NCBI GenBank assembly: GCA_963082975.1
Contig: OY720344.1
Coordinates: 60,540,546-60,604,545, forward strand
Length of the DNA stretch: 64,000 bases
Direction of reading: 5' to 3'
Source of the DNA: Labia minor
Taxonomy: Eukaryota > Arthropoda > Insecta > Dermaptera > Spongiphoridae
Shown here: piece after piece, positions 10,758 to 22,241 of the stretch
Numbering within the stretch: position 1 is the stretch's first letter
Layout of the letters: every line of letters begins with the position of its first letter
The notes under the pieces: generated by a model
Seen by the model: the letters and a program-made list of their open reading frames with translations, nothing else
Database searches by the model: none
What the model was told of the DNA's origin: nothing
Position numbers and translations under genes: made by a program

Positions 10758-12640
10758 AATAAAAACAATAAAATTTTCTCACAATGAATAAATAAGAAAA
10801 ATATAGAGGAAAGAATCAAAATAAGAAATAAAAAAGAAAACATTTTGTGGTTGATGAAATGAAAATATCATTTATTTTATTTAAAGAGCAAAATAAAAAA
10901 AAGAAGGAGACAATTTTCATTTACTAACCTCAAAAATTATTGAGAAATTTGATATTTTTATTTATTTTTTAAAAAAGTTTTACTCTTCTCAATATCTGAC
11001 TATTTTTTGGATGATAGCCAAAGAATTGCAACTATTTTCTTTTTTCTTAACTTTTACAAAAGAAGAAGACCAACAAATAGTCAGATTATAAGATTTTGAA
11101 TCTTAATAAAAGATATTTATCTATATCTATATCTATATAGATATATATGTACTCTTTTTATCTTTATAATATTTTATTATAAAAAAGTACTTGATTTTAT
11201 AACATTTGATTAACAATAATAAACGAAAATAATAGATATAAGATGTGTCATTTTGTTTGTTTTTTTTTAATTTTAAAAATTTAATTTCTTAATAAATATT
11301 TGACAGAAAAAAAACGTTTATTAGTTACTTTTAATAATTTATCAGAACTATAATTAAAAGAAAGAATGTTTAATTGTTAAAATATTTAACCATGATATTT
11401 TTTTTTTAAATTTTAATTGAATGCTTTTAGATTAATATTCAAAATGAAAATTTTCAAAAATTAATAATGCAGGCTGTTTCTACAAAATAATATATCAAAC
11501 TTTTTTGGATAGATCAATGATTAAATGACACACTAATTAATTTATTTTATATTAATATTTCTCTTTTGTTTATTATTTATAAAATTTCTCATTTTATATA
11601 TAGACAGGCAAATTCATTGAACGGTTTTTGTAATCAGTCTTATTTTTACTAATAATTATTTTTTAGCAAAAGAGTCTTTGAATGCAAAATAGTAGAGGCA
11701 GCAATTTCGGCCCCTGCCAGACACACCTGTGAGTTCTTTATCTTTGAAAAAATCTCAAAGGAGTGAAGGTAGAGGGACGTTAAAAAAGAAGAGTATGAGA
11801 GAACTTCGAGGGTGGAGATGGGAAATGGAAAGAGAGAGTGGGTTGTCGTTGTCGTCGTCTTGAGACTTGAAACCTGAGCGAGTAACCCACCTCTTCTCTC
11901 ACACCAAACTCGTCTTCAAATAATTCGCATGACACACTAAACCGGCACAAAGGACTAAAAAGACGTGGGTGTTTTTTTTTTATTTTTGAGAAAGGGGGAA
12001 GCTAGGTAGGGTGGGTGTTTGGAGGGAAGAGAGTTGGATGATGGTGAAGTAAAGAGTGAGAAATTTTTTTTTAGAAACGAACAAAAACTCAAAAGAATGA
12101 GCAAAATTGAAAGATGCCCAGATCAATGACGACAGCGGCCACCCTATCAAAAGGGCTTTCTCTCTCTCTCTCTCTCTCTTTCAATAAAACTAAATTATTG
12201 ATGCATGCAGATTTATTGATTGATTGAAAAATAAAACGAAAAGAAACGAGAGAGAGAGAGAGAGTAAGAATAAGAGAGAAAGAGAGGAAAAAGAAATGGA
12301 TGGATGTTAATTTCATTAAAAATTCCACCTTTTAATTTTTATATATGATGAATCCTTTTTGTAGTTTTAAAAAATTTTATATAAAGCATAGAATGAGGGA
12401 GACAAAATATTTTAAACGATATAAAAAAAAAAATAAAATAAAATATATATATATATTTTCTTTTAAATCATTTCCACTTAAATTTTCATCAATTATTGTT
12501 AATGATAGATTTAATAATGAAATATATAAATTTTAGAAAAATGAAGAAAATATTAATTAATAATTTATTAAATTGATTAAATTATTCTTATTTATTTTAA
12601 TGATAAATATAAAAGATGCTTGCACGTATTTTAATAAGCG
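10498..12640. other. AT-rich spacer, no gene seen
   Basis: A TTAA/TA microsatellite lies at about 10700-10753. A less AT-rich patch at 11690-11910 contains gtcgttgtcgtcgtcttgag but no sustained frame. A CT/GA palindrome-like pair (12160-12181 CT; 12245-12290 GA) could form a hairpin. I see no gene. Confidence 0.55.
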
Positions 12641-12759
12641 ACATCTATTGGTGAATATGCGAAGTAGCAATGCAAACAATCTAACCTAATTATTAAATTC
12701 GATGGTTTTGACATGTCTCTAGATAAAATAACAGTTTTCCATTTAGTATTATTGAGTTA

Positions 12760-13670
12760 TTCATTGTATAATGACGCTAATCATAGAACGTTCAAAATTG
12801 CATTTTCGTACACTTGTAGAAACTTATGGTGATGCTGTTCCGTATCCTAATGATATCGTATAATATCCCATTGGTTTTGGTTTCAGCGTGATGATTTTGA
12901 TGTCAATGACAAAGAACGACCTGGAGGAGCAAAATAGTTCGAAGATAATGAATTACAAAGACTTTATGAACGAGAACCCAGCTCAAACTCATAAAGAACT
13001 GTTTTGAAACGTTTACATGCAATGGGAAAGATCCAAAAGAAGGCAAAATGGCTACCACACAAATTCATTAAAAATGCCATTTCGAATCGTTTCAACATAG
13101 CGGTTTCATTTCTTGCCAAGCAAAAAGAAGTTTTCTGTGATGTAATATGTCTGGCGATAGAAAGTGGATCTAGTCCAACAATTCCCAAAAAGCGTAAAAA
13201 GTGATAGGTTAGTCAAGGAGACCCATCCACATCGGTACCGAAGTGGATTATTTATGGCCATTAAAGTATTAGTACCGACGTCAACTGAAAAAATTTAACG
13301 ACATATTGTTTCAAAAAAGACCAGCAATACTGAGTAACAGACGCAAAGTCATTCTTCTGCTTGACACGTTGCAAGAGTTGTTTCAGTTCAAATGGCAAGT
13401 TCTACCTCACCCAGCATACTCACCAGCCAAAGCGCCATTTAATTACCACTTGTTCAGAAGATGCGGCATTACTGGCACAGGGTTTTGAAATGCTTAAGAA
13501 GTATGAAAATGGATCGGTGATTGAATCTCTGCCAAACCAACATCGTTCTTTCGATAAAGTATTTCCATATTGCAAGATGATAGATAAAAGTTGTAGAAAA
13601 TGAAGGAAAATATTTATATTAATATATATTGTACCAATTTTTCTTAATAAATGTCTTTTTAAAGTGGTAA
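12760..13670 (+). pseudogene. Dead mariner transposase (deleted, frameshifted)
   Basis: Translated pieces in order match a mariner transposase. An N-terminal part contains QRDDFDVNDKERPGGAK and FEDNELQRL. The DNA-binding end reads LKRLHAMGKIQKKAKWLPH (about 13000-13065). Next comes KWI (about 13153), a QKRPAILSNRRKVILLLDT-like stretch (about 13310-13370), then HPAYSPAKAPFNYHLFR (about 13410-13460), which corresponds to the PPYSPDLAPSDYHLF block of the third catalytic aspartate. The last part is a C-terminal KVVENEGKYLY. Many stops and frameshifts separate the pieces, and about a third of the gene around the first two catalytic aspartates is lost. At the third catalytic position the D is replaced (AKAPF instead of DLAPSD). 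No terminal repeats were identified. Confidence 0.78.
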
Positions 13671-15919
13671 AATCCTTTAAGATGCCCCTTATATATTTCA
13701 GCATGGACCATTTAGAAAAGTCAAATTGAAAATAAATATTGAAATCCTACTGGGAAATTTTGAAACCTTTTTTTTATATGATTTCCTTTGTCAAATATTT
13801 TTTTATCTAACAGGTAATAATTTTATTTACTATTGAATTATTGGAAAATAACTTATCTATAATCCAAATGGATCAGTGGAAACAAATATTTGAAACCACT
13901 CTCTCTCTTTCATTCATTCTTTAAAAAAATACCCTTTTAATAAAGTTGGCAGTTATCCTGCATATATATATATATATATATATATATTTCTATTATTTAT
14001 ATCTATTAGTAAAAAAATAAAAAAATATATAGTTTTTTTTAATCATTCTGAAATTTGGCAAAAATATTCCATAAGATTTTAATAAAAAAAAATTAAATAT
14101 TATAGATAACTTTACATAATATAGGGGGTTGAAAATAGGTCATGTGTATACTTATATAGAAATCCTCAAATACTCAAATCCTATAAAAAACAGAGAATAC
14201 GTTTCACTTAATAACAAATCTCGTTATATTAGATCAATTTATCTACGTTTACGTAATATAATTAAAAGATTAAAAAAACCAAAAAGTTAAAAATTGGTCG
14301 TTTTATTTTTTTATTTCTTTTTTAGAAGAGCAGCAAATCTTCCAAAGCCACTGTATTAAAATGAACTTATTAAGAGCTCTTCAGTTCATCTGTTTTGTGT
14401 TAGGATCATTTATAAATCTCTAATATATATAAGATGATGCTGAGGAGGAACTTTGTTAAATAAACTCTGTAGGACAAAAAAACTTAACATTTTGACTACT
14501 GGAGTGCCCTTACTCCCTTACCAGGAGTCTGCAAAATATCATTTTAAATTCTAATCTTTTGTTCTAATTATTATTATTTATAGTTTAAAACTACATCAAC
14601 GGTTAAGACTATACATTCCATTAATTGTGAAATTTAGAATAATGTCGTCTTTATCGGAAAGAGATCAATAAGACAGGCAAATAATGAACTGAATTTTTGT
14701 AAAAAATTCGATACTTTACATCTTTTCGGAAGGATTCCTAGTATATGAATTTAATATAATAATAATGATTATAATAATAAAAATAATAATAAATAAAAAT
14801 AACTTGACTCTAAATATTAAAACAAAAATTAATGATATAATAAATAAAAATTTTTATTGCTATGTTAAAAAAGATTCGCAATAAAAGTGAGAGAGAAGAG
14901 AGACCAATAACGATTGCATTTCACCAAGTCACACACAATAATAATATTAAAGACTATATAAAGTAAAACTTTACACTATTTTCTTTCTCTCTCTCTCTCT
15001 ATTTTATCCACACACAATTAAATCTCAATAAATCCACTCGAGATTAATTACTCATCTTCCTTTTTTAGTGTTATTCTATTTTCTTATATGCATCATAGAA
15101 AGAGAGAGAGAAAAATCGAAGAAGTATAAGAAGATATCTATATATCATTTGAATAACTTTAATGTTCCAACTTTTAATTTAAGTGGCTCAATATAAATAT
15201 ATGTATATTGATCTCTCTTTCTCTCTTTGCTGCAAACCATATCCATTCGTGAATGGATGGATACATTTGAAGATGAAAATAGAGAAGAAGAGTTGACTAT
15301 AAATTCTATAACGTTAAAAAGCTTTCTAATCTTTTTTCTATTTTTTTTGTCTTTATCTATATAAATAATAAAAAGTTATTTTAAATCCAAATCTATATAA
15401 AATAAAATTTGTTTTTTAATATATATATATATATATATTATTTAATTTGGGAACCATCGACTTCTCTAAGCCATTTAATATCTCTAAACCTTATTATCTT
15501 GCATATGAGCACACTGAGAGAATAACAATAAATAAATAAATATACAAATGAATACATAAACAATATAGTCAGGTTGTAAAGAGACCATCAACAACTAAGA
15601 ATAAATATATAAACATGGAATAGAACAACTCAATCTCAAAATATATAATATTCTATAAATAAATAATATTTTATATGTTCAAATTACCAGCTGACAACAT
15701 CAAGCTGTTCCTGACAATTAAGACTTCCATTCATACATAAAAACATTAATAAAATCTGTATTAAGTCAAGATAGTATCAACATAAATATATAAGTATATA
15801 TAAATGAAAGTCCTTCAATTTCATTTCAAAATCTTATTTAATTCCTCTTATAAAGAATCTTATTAGCTATCGAAATTAGGTACAAGACGCCAATTATAAA
15901 GATGAATTGTGGTATAAAT
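13671..15919. other. AT-rich spacer, no gene seen
   Basis: AT microsatellites at about 13962-13987 and 15420-15440, and a CT tract at 14983-15002. Stops are frequent in every frame. Confidence 0.55.
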
Positions 15920-16040
15920 AAAAGTACCGGGACCCCGAGCCTCGGCTCGGTACTTAAGTTAAAAAAAATGATTCATTATTATTGGATTTGGCTGGTAATA
16001 TTAATACCTGGGACACCGAGCTCTCGCTCTACCCTTTAAA
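15920..16040. repeat. Pair of short hairpin repeats
   Basis: GTACCGGGACC followed by CCGAGCC-TC-GGCTCGG and TAC (15924-15954) is a near-perfect hairpin with a 7-bp core. A degenerate second copy (cctgggacaccgagctctcgctctaccc) lies at 16007-16035. A more distant relative (gtaccgatcggcggctcggtg) is at 27841-27861. Such GC hairpins in AT-rich sequence look like Helitron-type subterminal hairpins, but no complete element could be bounded. Confidence 0.4.
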
Positions 16041-16068
16041 AAATATTGATACACAATTCTTTAATTAT

Positions 16069-16995
16069 TTATTACAATTATTAAATGTTACACATTTGCA
16101 TCAATCTGATTAAAATTAATGAACTTGTGCTCCTCAATAATACATAAATATATAATATATAGGTACATATATTTTTTTTCTATAGTGTTTTTTTGAAAAA
16201 CTGTTTAGCGCCCCAAGTGGTTATAAAACAAACTAAAGACAAAAAAACGTGCTTTGCAGCTTTTCGGAATTAAAAAAGCAAAATTGGCAGTCGTGGGACT
16301 GGCCGACAGAAGTGAAAACTTCTGCGTAAGAAATTTTAAAACAGACGAAATTCGCGCTATTTCACGAGAAAGATGAATTTCATATGCATGTATATATATA
16401 TAACTTATATATTATTTTAAACATATATTTTAAACAAATTTGTAACTTATATTTATATATATATAAATACACAACTTTGTTTAAAATATTGCAATACGAA
16501 CTGTTTTATAATTCTTATCTCTAACATAAAATATATATTTATTATGTGAAGTTCATTTCGTATAATTTTGATTATATATGTATATATGAAATGAACTTTA
16601 CATAATAAATATATATTTATATGTTAGAGATAATTTATAAAACAGTTCTAATGACAATTCAAATTTCGCGCTCTGTTAAAAGAAATTTGAAAGCAGATGG
16701 TTTCATGGTGTTGGTCACGATCACGCGAGTTCTATACTTTTTCCCCATCCCGCAAAAGTGCTCAACGCCGCTAAAGAAGTTTTCACTTCAAAAATTATTT
16801 AATATTTGGAAATATATCTGACTTATAGAAAAAATGAATATTAATTAAAGAAAGAAATAGTTTTTAAAATATCCTGAATAATATGTAACAATTTTCAAGA
16901 TAGAAATTTATTACAATATTACAATTATTAACTGTTGCATCATTGCATCAATCTGATTAAAATGAATGGAACTTCGGGTACTCAATAATAATAAA
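16069..16995. repeat. Direct repeats of about 80 bp flanking a partly inverted-repeat block
   Basis: The sequence attacaattatta...gcatcaatctgattaaaa...ctcaataat occurs at about 16069-16145 and again at 16911-16990, in the same orientation with several differences. Between them is the foldback at 16499-16652 and GC-richer stretches (16200-16370 and 16665-16790) that are loosely inverted relative to one another. The arrangement suggests an old composite or foldback element; its class is unknown. Confidence 0.4.
16499..16652. repeat. Foldback with about 70-bp arms
   Basis: GAACTGTTTTATAA at the left is mirrored by TTATAAAACAGTTC at the right. The arms continue inward through tatctctaac/gttagagata, atatatatttattatgt/acataataaatatata and gaagttcatttc/gaaatgaactt, leaving a short loop. 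The arms differ by a few indels. Confidence 0.75.
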
Positions 16996-17188
16996 TAAAA
17001 TAATATTAATAAATATATTGAATAATATTTTATTGAAAAAATATTAAAACTTATAAAACTATCTAAAACTTTATTAATAAAAGAACAATGAATAAATAAA
17101 TATAGAATAGTAATTTATTAAAAAGTAAACAATAGATAAAAAGAAAAAAAAATAACAAAATCATTATTTTCATTTTTAAATAACGATT

Positions 17189-17256
17189 CACCCGGCGAGT
17201 TTCGAACCGACGAAATCCACTCGTTAAAACATCAGTCCAACCGCTGGACTATATGT
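17189..17256 (-). pseudogene. tRNA-like relic (tRNA pseudogene or SINE head)
   Basis: On the minus strand TAGTCCAGCGGTTGGACTG fits the A box and D arm (TCCA/TGGA stem). GGTTCGAAAC 46 bases later fits the B box. The acceptor and anticodon stems do not pair, so it is not a functional tRNA. No poly(A) tail or clear target duplication was found, so I cannot decide between a tRNA pseudogene and a SINE. Confidence 0.5.
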
Positions 17257-17278
17257 ATTTAGATAAAAAATTGTCATT

Positions 17279-17503
17279 TTTTTACTGTCTTAGCAGGCAG
17301 TATTAAAAATTTTGACGTTTTCCATATATAATTTTCAATTAAGAAATTAATAATGAAGCTGTATGTTTCAAGAGATATCATCAATAAAACTTAATTTTTC
17401 TTTATAAATACTATATCTAGTGTGAATTTGAAAAAAATCGTTAGAGCGGTTTTTGAGAACCAATATATATAGATAAATACATATATACAATTTTAGCTAG
17501 CAT
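17279..17503. repeat. Possible diverged HINE/Helitron fragment
   Basis: ttactgtcttagcaggcagtattaaaaattttgacg resembles the HINE-A 5' region in layout. Further on, atcgttagagcggtttttgag is a weak counterpart of the post-microsatellite module. The end tacaattttagctag is echoed at about 32409-32425 (tacaatttttgctag). No microsatellite is present. The assignment is tentative. Confidence 0.3.
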
Positions 17504-17975
17504 AATAAGATAAGATACAAACAATTTCTTCTCTGAATGATAAAATCGAAGCTAATTTGAAAAATGAAAAATTCCATGAATAACTTATTAATATTATAAA
17601 ATATGCATGCATACCTACTATATAAAAAAACGAAAATCTGTTTGGAGATATAAAAAATATTCTAATGCAGGAAATAATAGATGAATTTGAAAAAAACTTA
17701 ATCTTTAGAGATATTTGTTTATAGAAAATCACCAATTGACATCTAAAAATATCAATATAATTGGATGAAACATTAATTAACATTTGCAGAAATTAATAAA
17801 ATAACTTTAATGCAATTAAAAAACAACTTAGATTTTATTGTATTATAATATCAAATATTGGTTTTAAAGTTTAGAATGGAATACCAAAGATTGGAAATAA
17901 ATGATTTTTAAATGATTTTAAAAAAAGTTTTTTACAAAGTATTTTAAAACAATGCTAGACAAAAATTATATATAG

Positions 17976-18475
17976 CTAGAGTGTCTCCACTAGACTATCT
18001 CGCAAATTTGAATTGGATTAACACATATATTATATTTAAATTAAATTTAATTAATTATAAATTAAAATGAATAAATAATGATTATTAAACCAGCGCATGT
18101 TTGGCCCTTTGTTGATGGCAACACGTCACGTGTTGGCGCGTGAGATTTGCAGTGTTAAAAAATTAATTCTGGTACTTTCAGCGATTCAATCAAGCTGAAA
18201 TTCTATATATAACAGTTTTATACAATTTTTAATCATGTGAAAATTATCAAACATATATCTTTATTTTTACGGTCACTTTAGAGGAAAAAAATCAAGACGT
18301 TGTAGGTACATTTCTCAAAAGTTGATAGAAAACCACAAATTTTGAATAATGTCCGTGTATCAAATTTCATTTTTCTAGCTCAAACCGTTTTTGCTTAACC
18401 TTGTTTACCTATATACACACACACACAGACATTTTTCTCAACCTGAAAATCAGGGACCTTAAAATTGATTTCTTG
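17976..18475 (-). mobile_element. HINE-A copy 4a (alternative 5' end)
   Basis: Reverse-strand copy: the 3' hairpin and GCGAGATAGT sit at the left (about 17977-18010), and the CA microsatellite is at about 18416-18430. It ends at a 5' edge reading, on its own strand, TCAAGAAATCAATTTTAAGG instead of the usual TACTATCTCG start. The copy at 34495-35046 has exactly the same alternative 5' edge, so this is a subfamily and not random truncation. Confidence 0.75.
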
Positions 18476-18476
18476 A

Positions 18477-18559
18477 GTTTTGAATAATGTCCATGTACCA
18501 AATTTCATGATTCTAGCGCAAACCGTTTTTGAGTAATCTTGTCCCCCCCCTACACACAC
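18477..18559 (-). mobile_element. HINE-A copy 4b, 3'-proximal piece left of the LINE
   Basis: gttttgaataatgtccatgtacc through gagtaatcttg is the post-microsatellite module of HINE-A on the minus strand. It abuts copy 4a and runs into a C run and TACACACAC, where the R1-clade LINE begins. Confidence 0.7.
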
Positions 18560-18582
18560 TTGGACCCCTGTAGCATCTTTTA

Positions 18583-19180
18583 CTACAAGTGAGAGGAAGA
18601 AAACGGCTTACGAGAAATTGGGAAAGTTGGTGGTCCAACTCCTGGAATTCGTTAAACCACGACACAACGTCCACGGTGAAATTAAGAAATTGGATAACTC
18701 CATTAAGAGCTGCTATAATATTAATAGCGAGTAGGAGGATGAATCAGATCGGCTCGTCCGGTCCCTCACTACACAGGGAACGCAGACGTCACCAAAAACA
18801 AAAGCTGAAAAAATGGAGGGGGAGAGGTCGAAAGACATAAGTGACCCGGAGGTAGTCGAGCGCAGAAGAATGGGAAGCTCGAGAAGAAGAAGAAGAGTAA
18901 CAACAAAACTAATAAAACAGAGAAGAAAGAGGAGATCCTGAAAAAAGGATGAACTGAAGAAGTCCCCATATACCAGCTCGGGTCAAGTCGGGAAATGCAA
19001 GTGTATGGTTGGCATCTAGTGGAAAAGAAAAAACATAGGGTGAGACCTCCCCAACCAGACGCCCTGTTAATCAAGAAGAGGGAGGTAATCTCATACTCCG
19101 AGATTCTTAAAAAAATTAAAGGCTCGGCGGACCTATTATTTGCGAACAACACAGAAACCTGGGTAGGGACGAGTAGGTGA
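18583..19180 (+). pseudogene. R1-clade LINE ORF1 (Gag-like) remnant
   Basis: One frame reads AYEKLGKLVVQLLEFVKPRH then NVHGEIKKLDNSI (about 18595-18690), the N-terminal coiled-coil style segment of R1-clade ORF1. Further on, DALLIKKREVISYSEILKKI (about 19057-19120) matches the start of the conserved Gag core. The middle is lysine/arginine-rich and broken. The zinc-knuckle region that should follow is absent, so a deletion joins ORF1 to the endonuclease region near 19180. Confidence 0.72.
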
Positions 19181-21930
19181 CGAACGCTTATGGCATTACT
19201 GCAATCTGGACATGCGGCGAGCTATCATTTGTGGAGAGAATGGAGAGTTTGGAGGATGGTTTCGTCTAGGCGAAGCTGAATGAACTGTACAAGCCCACAC
19301 GACCGTTCATCCCACCAAACATAACCATAGAGGAATTTAAGAATAGGCTGGATCTTCTCATTGCCGATGCCCATGGTCGGTGGCCATGGGTGATAGCAGG
19401 GGTTTTCAATGCATGGTATAGTGAATGGGGAAGCTGAGCCACGAACGAGAGGCAGGGCAGTGCTGGAGGCATTTGCCTCTTTCATAGGGCAGAAGTGGGA
19501 TCTGTTATCGACCTGATGTTTGTGAGCAGTTGTCTCTAGAGAAGGGGAATCACATGGAGAGTCAGCGAGCACAACGCTTATAGCGACCATTAAGCTATAA
19601 TATGCGAGTTGCGGAAGTCAGTTCAGAAAGCTCCCGTAGCTTTGAGATGGAAAACTTGCGCGCTGGATCAGGAAGCATTTAAGTTTATGATGGGAGACTC
19701 ATTTAACCCTGTCGGATCAGCAGGAAATTTAGCCAACCAGGTGATAGACCGTATCGCCAGAGCATGTGATCCGACCATGCCAAGAAGAACTTTTTCCAAT
19801 CGGCGTCCATCGGTCTATTGGTGGAACGAGGAAATAGAAAGGCATCGTAAAGAATGTTTTCGGTTAAGGAGGGCATATCAAAGATCGAGAGGGAGGAGTG
19901 AATTCTCATCTCTACAACAGCAGTATAAAATTGCTGACGGTCACCTGAAGTCAGCAATTAAAAGAAGTAAGCATCTCTGCTTTAAAGAACTCTGCGCCGA
20001 TGTTAACCGTGACCCCTGGGGTAGGCCATATAAAATAGTTATGGCTAAATTGAAGTATTTATACTCTCGGACACCGACATGCCCTGTCCTCCTACAGAAC
20101 ATTGTGGCTACTCTGTTTCCCGAACAACAGGAATGTGACTACCCAGGTTACCCAGATTTTGGGGGAGAGGATTCTTCCAATCACTGGCGAGGAGGTGTTG
20201 AGAGCGGCCGCTAGGATTGGCAACAACAAGGCTCCTGGTCCGGATGGAATGGATGGTGAGCATCCCCCCGGATATATTCGTTGATTTGTTCGACGCTTGC
20301 TTGAGAGAGGGAATGTTTCCCAGTCGATGGAAAAGACAACGGCTGGTCTACTTCCAAAAGGGACGAAGCCACCCAACGATCCATCGGCGTATAGACCTAT
20401 ATGTATGCTGGATACAGCTGGGAAAATCATGGATAGAAATGACCCTTGAAGAAGAGGATGGTCTCTCGGAACAGCAATTCGGTTTTCGCAGGGCTCGTTC
20501 AACCCTCGATGCATTAGACATCGTTGTGAATATCGCTAGGGAGGCGATCCAGAGTAAGCTTTGGAGAAGGGGCTCCAAAAAATACTGTGCCCTTGTTACA
20601 CTGGACATAAAAAACGCCTTTAACTCTGCAAGATGGAACTGCATCCACCTCGAACTAGAAAGAATGAAAATTCCTGCTTATATCGGAAGATAGTGGTCCA
20701 CTATCTCACTGATAGACATCTCGAGTATATCACGAACATCGGTACAGGAAATTACGATATCACTGGAGGTGTTCCACAGGGTTCGGTCCTGGGTTCCCTG
20801 TTGTGGAATATTATTTATGATGGGGTCTTAAGGCTTCCATTTCCTGATGGCGTCAAAGTAATAGGCTTTGCAGACGATCTTGCGATAGTGGTGGTAGCAA
20901 AATTCACAGAGGAGATTGTACGGATTTCCAATGAGACAATTGCTATGATCCATCGTTGGCTGACATTGAGGGGCCTTCAGCTTGCAGAGAAGAAGACCGA
21001 GGCGGTCTTGATTGAGTAGAGAGACTAGAGAGACTATCACCCTCGCGGTTGGTGATTATCAACTCACTTCGCAACCGTGCGTAAAATACCTGGGAATTTT
21101 GATTGACGAAGGCTATCGTTTAAACAGCACCTAGATTATGCTAGTAACAAAGCTGCCAGGGTGAATGCTGCCCTGTCGAGAATAATGCCAAATTTAGAGG
21201 ACCAAGATTTCATCGGAGAATACTATTGACCATCGACGTCAGATCGGTCATGTTGTATGGTGCCCCTATATGAGCAGGAGCGGCAGAGATTAAATCCTTT
21301 GCTCGTGGTATCCAGTCAGTGGGCCAACTAAGTGCCTTGAGAGCCATATGTGCATTTCGCACAGTATCAATGGATGCGGCAGGGGTAATAGCGGGTATGC
21401 TTCCCGTAGATATTCTGGCCAAGGAGCGCCAAAAGAAGTATAGGCTCGTTAAAGATAACGACTATATTACCAACATGAAAGCGATTGAAACCCAGTCTCT
21501 TGGAGAGGCAACGTAGATGGGACCAATCGGGAAAAGGACGCTGGACGTTCCGTCTTATCCCGTTCATTGAACCATGGTTGGCCTGACAACACGGTGAAAT
21601 TGATTATTACATGACTCAAATGCTATCTGGTCATGGATGCTTCTGGGCATACCGACACCGTTTTGGACTGGAGGAAAACCCATTATGCCCGATTTGCAAG
21701 GATACCGCCGAGGACGTCAAACATGCTTTTTTCCACTGCTCGCGTTTCTGTAGAGACCGCTAGGAGCTGGCAGAACAATTTGGAGAGAGTCCAACGCCGG
21801 AAAACTTAATATCACACATGTTAACATCGGAGATAGAATGGCTTGCAGTCAAAAGCCTCTCCGTCATTGTAATGAGGGAGCTTAGGCGCTTGGATAGGGA
21901 GAGAAACTGCCCAGAAGGCCATCGGTGAAG
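19180..21930 (+). pseudogene. R1-clade LINE ORF2: endonuclease, reverse transcriptase, finger (broken)
   Basis: The N-terminal endonuclease is partly present: CGELSFVERMESLEDGFV, TIEEFKNRLDLLIADAHGRW (about 19330-19385), AGVFNAWYSEWG (catalytic-loop GDFN changed to GVFN) and GSVIDLMFVSS. A long open piece at 19609-20214 includes ARACDPTMPRR, YWWNEEIERHRKECFRLRRA and DPWGRPYKIV. RT follows with NNKAPGPDGMDGEHPP, EQQFGFRRARSTLDALDIV, LVTLDIKNAFNSARW (about 20595-20640), GGVPQGSVLGSLLWNI and the catalytic GFADDLAIVV (about 20863-20892). The C-terminus has CPICKDTAEDVKHAFFHC (about 21690-21740), a CCHC finger. At least six frame breaks are needed to read through. It once nicked target DNA and reverse-transcribed the element RNA. 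Confidence 0.85.
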
Positions 21931-22126
21931 AAAGATACCCTCGCATTGGTGGAAGAGCCTAGGCTAAGGCCTCTTCTTGTTATGAAATACCTTACGGTGG
22001 TCCCGCAGGAAGACTTCAAGGCCCCTGGACATTAGGGAGGTGTGTGTAGGAATCCCACACTACTGTTGAGTACGGGCTCACAGTGTCTTTTAAGAAGATT
22101 TTTCACCAACCATCGGAGAAAATAAA

Positions 22127-22241
22127 ACACATGCACATATATTTTTCTCAACCTTAGTGAAAATGATTCAGGAACCTTCAAAACGTATAAAAACATCAAA
22201 ATCTCAACATTTTCGTGATCGCAATACTATGGCGAGATATA
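22127..22241 (-). mobile_element. HINE-A copy 4b, 5' piece right of the LINE
   Basis: acacatgcacatat then ttctcaaccttagtgaaaatg through tcgcaatactatggcgagata is the 5' part of HINE-A on the minus strand. Its end mirrors TACTATCTCGCC (here TATATCTCGCC). Together with 18477-18559 it makes one copy split by the LINE. Confidence 0.75.

Larger units (their letters stand above)
18560..22126 (+). mobile_element. R1-clade non-LTR retrotransposon (LINE), inactive
   Basis: A 3.57-kb relic carries, in order, an ORF1 (Gag-like) part, an APE-type endonuclease part, reverse transcriptase and a C-terminal CCHC-type finger, followed by about 190 bp of 3' UTR. It is far less AT-rich than its surroundings. 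It lies between TACACACAC and ACACATGCACATAT, that is, in the CA microsatellite of a HINE-A copy. Motif wording throughout is that of the R1 clade. R1-clade families Mino and Waldo are known to target AC and ACAY microsatellites, so this is probably a member or relative. Multiple frameshifts, stops and deletions make it non-functional. Confidence 0.85.
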
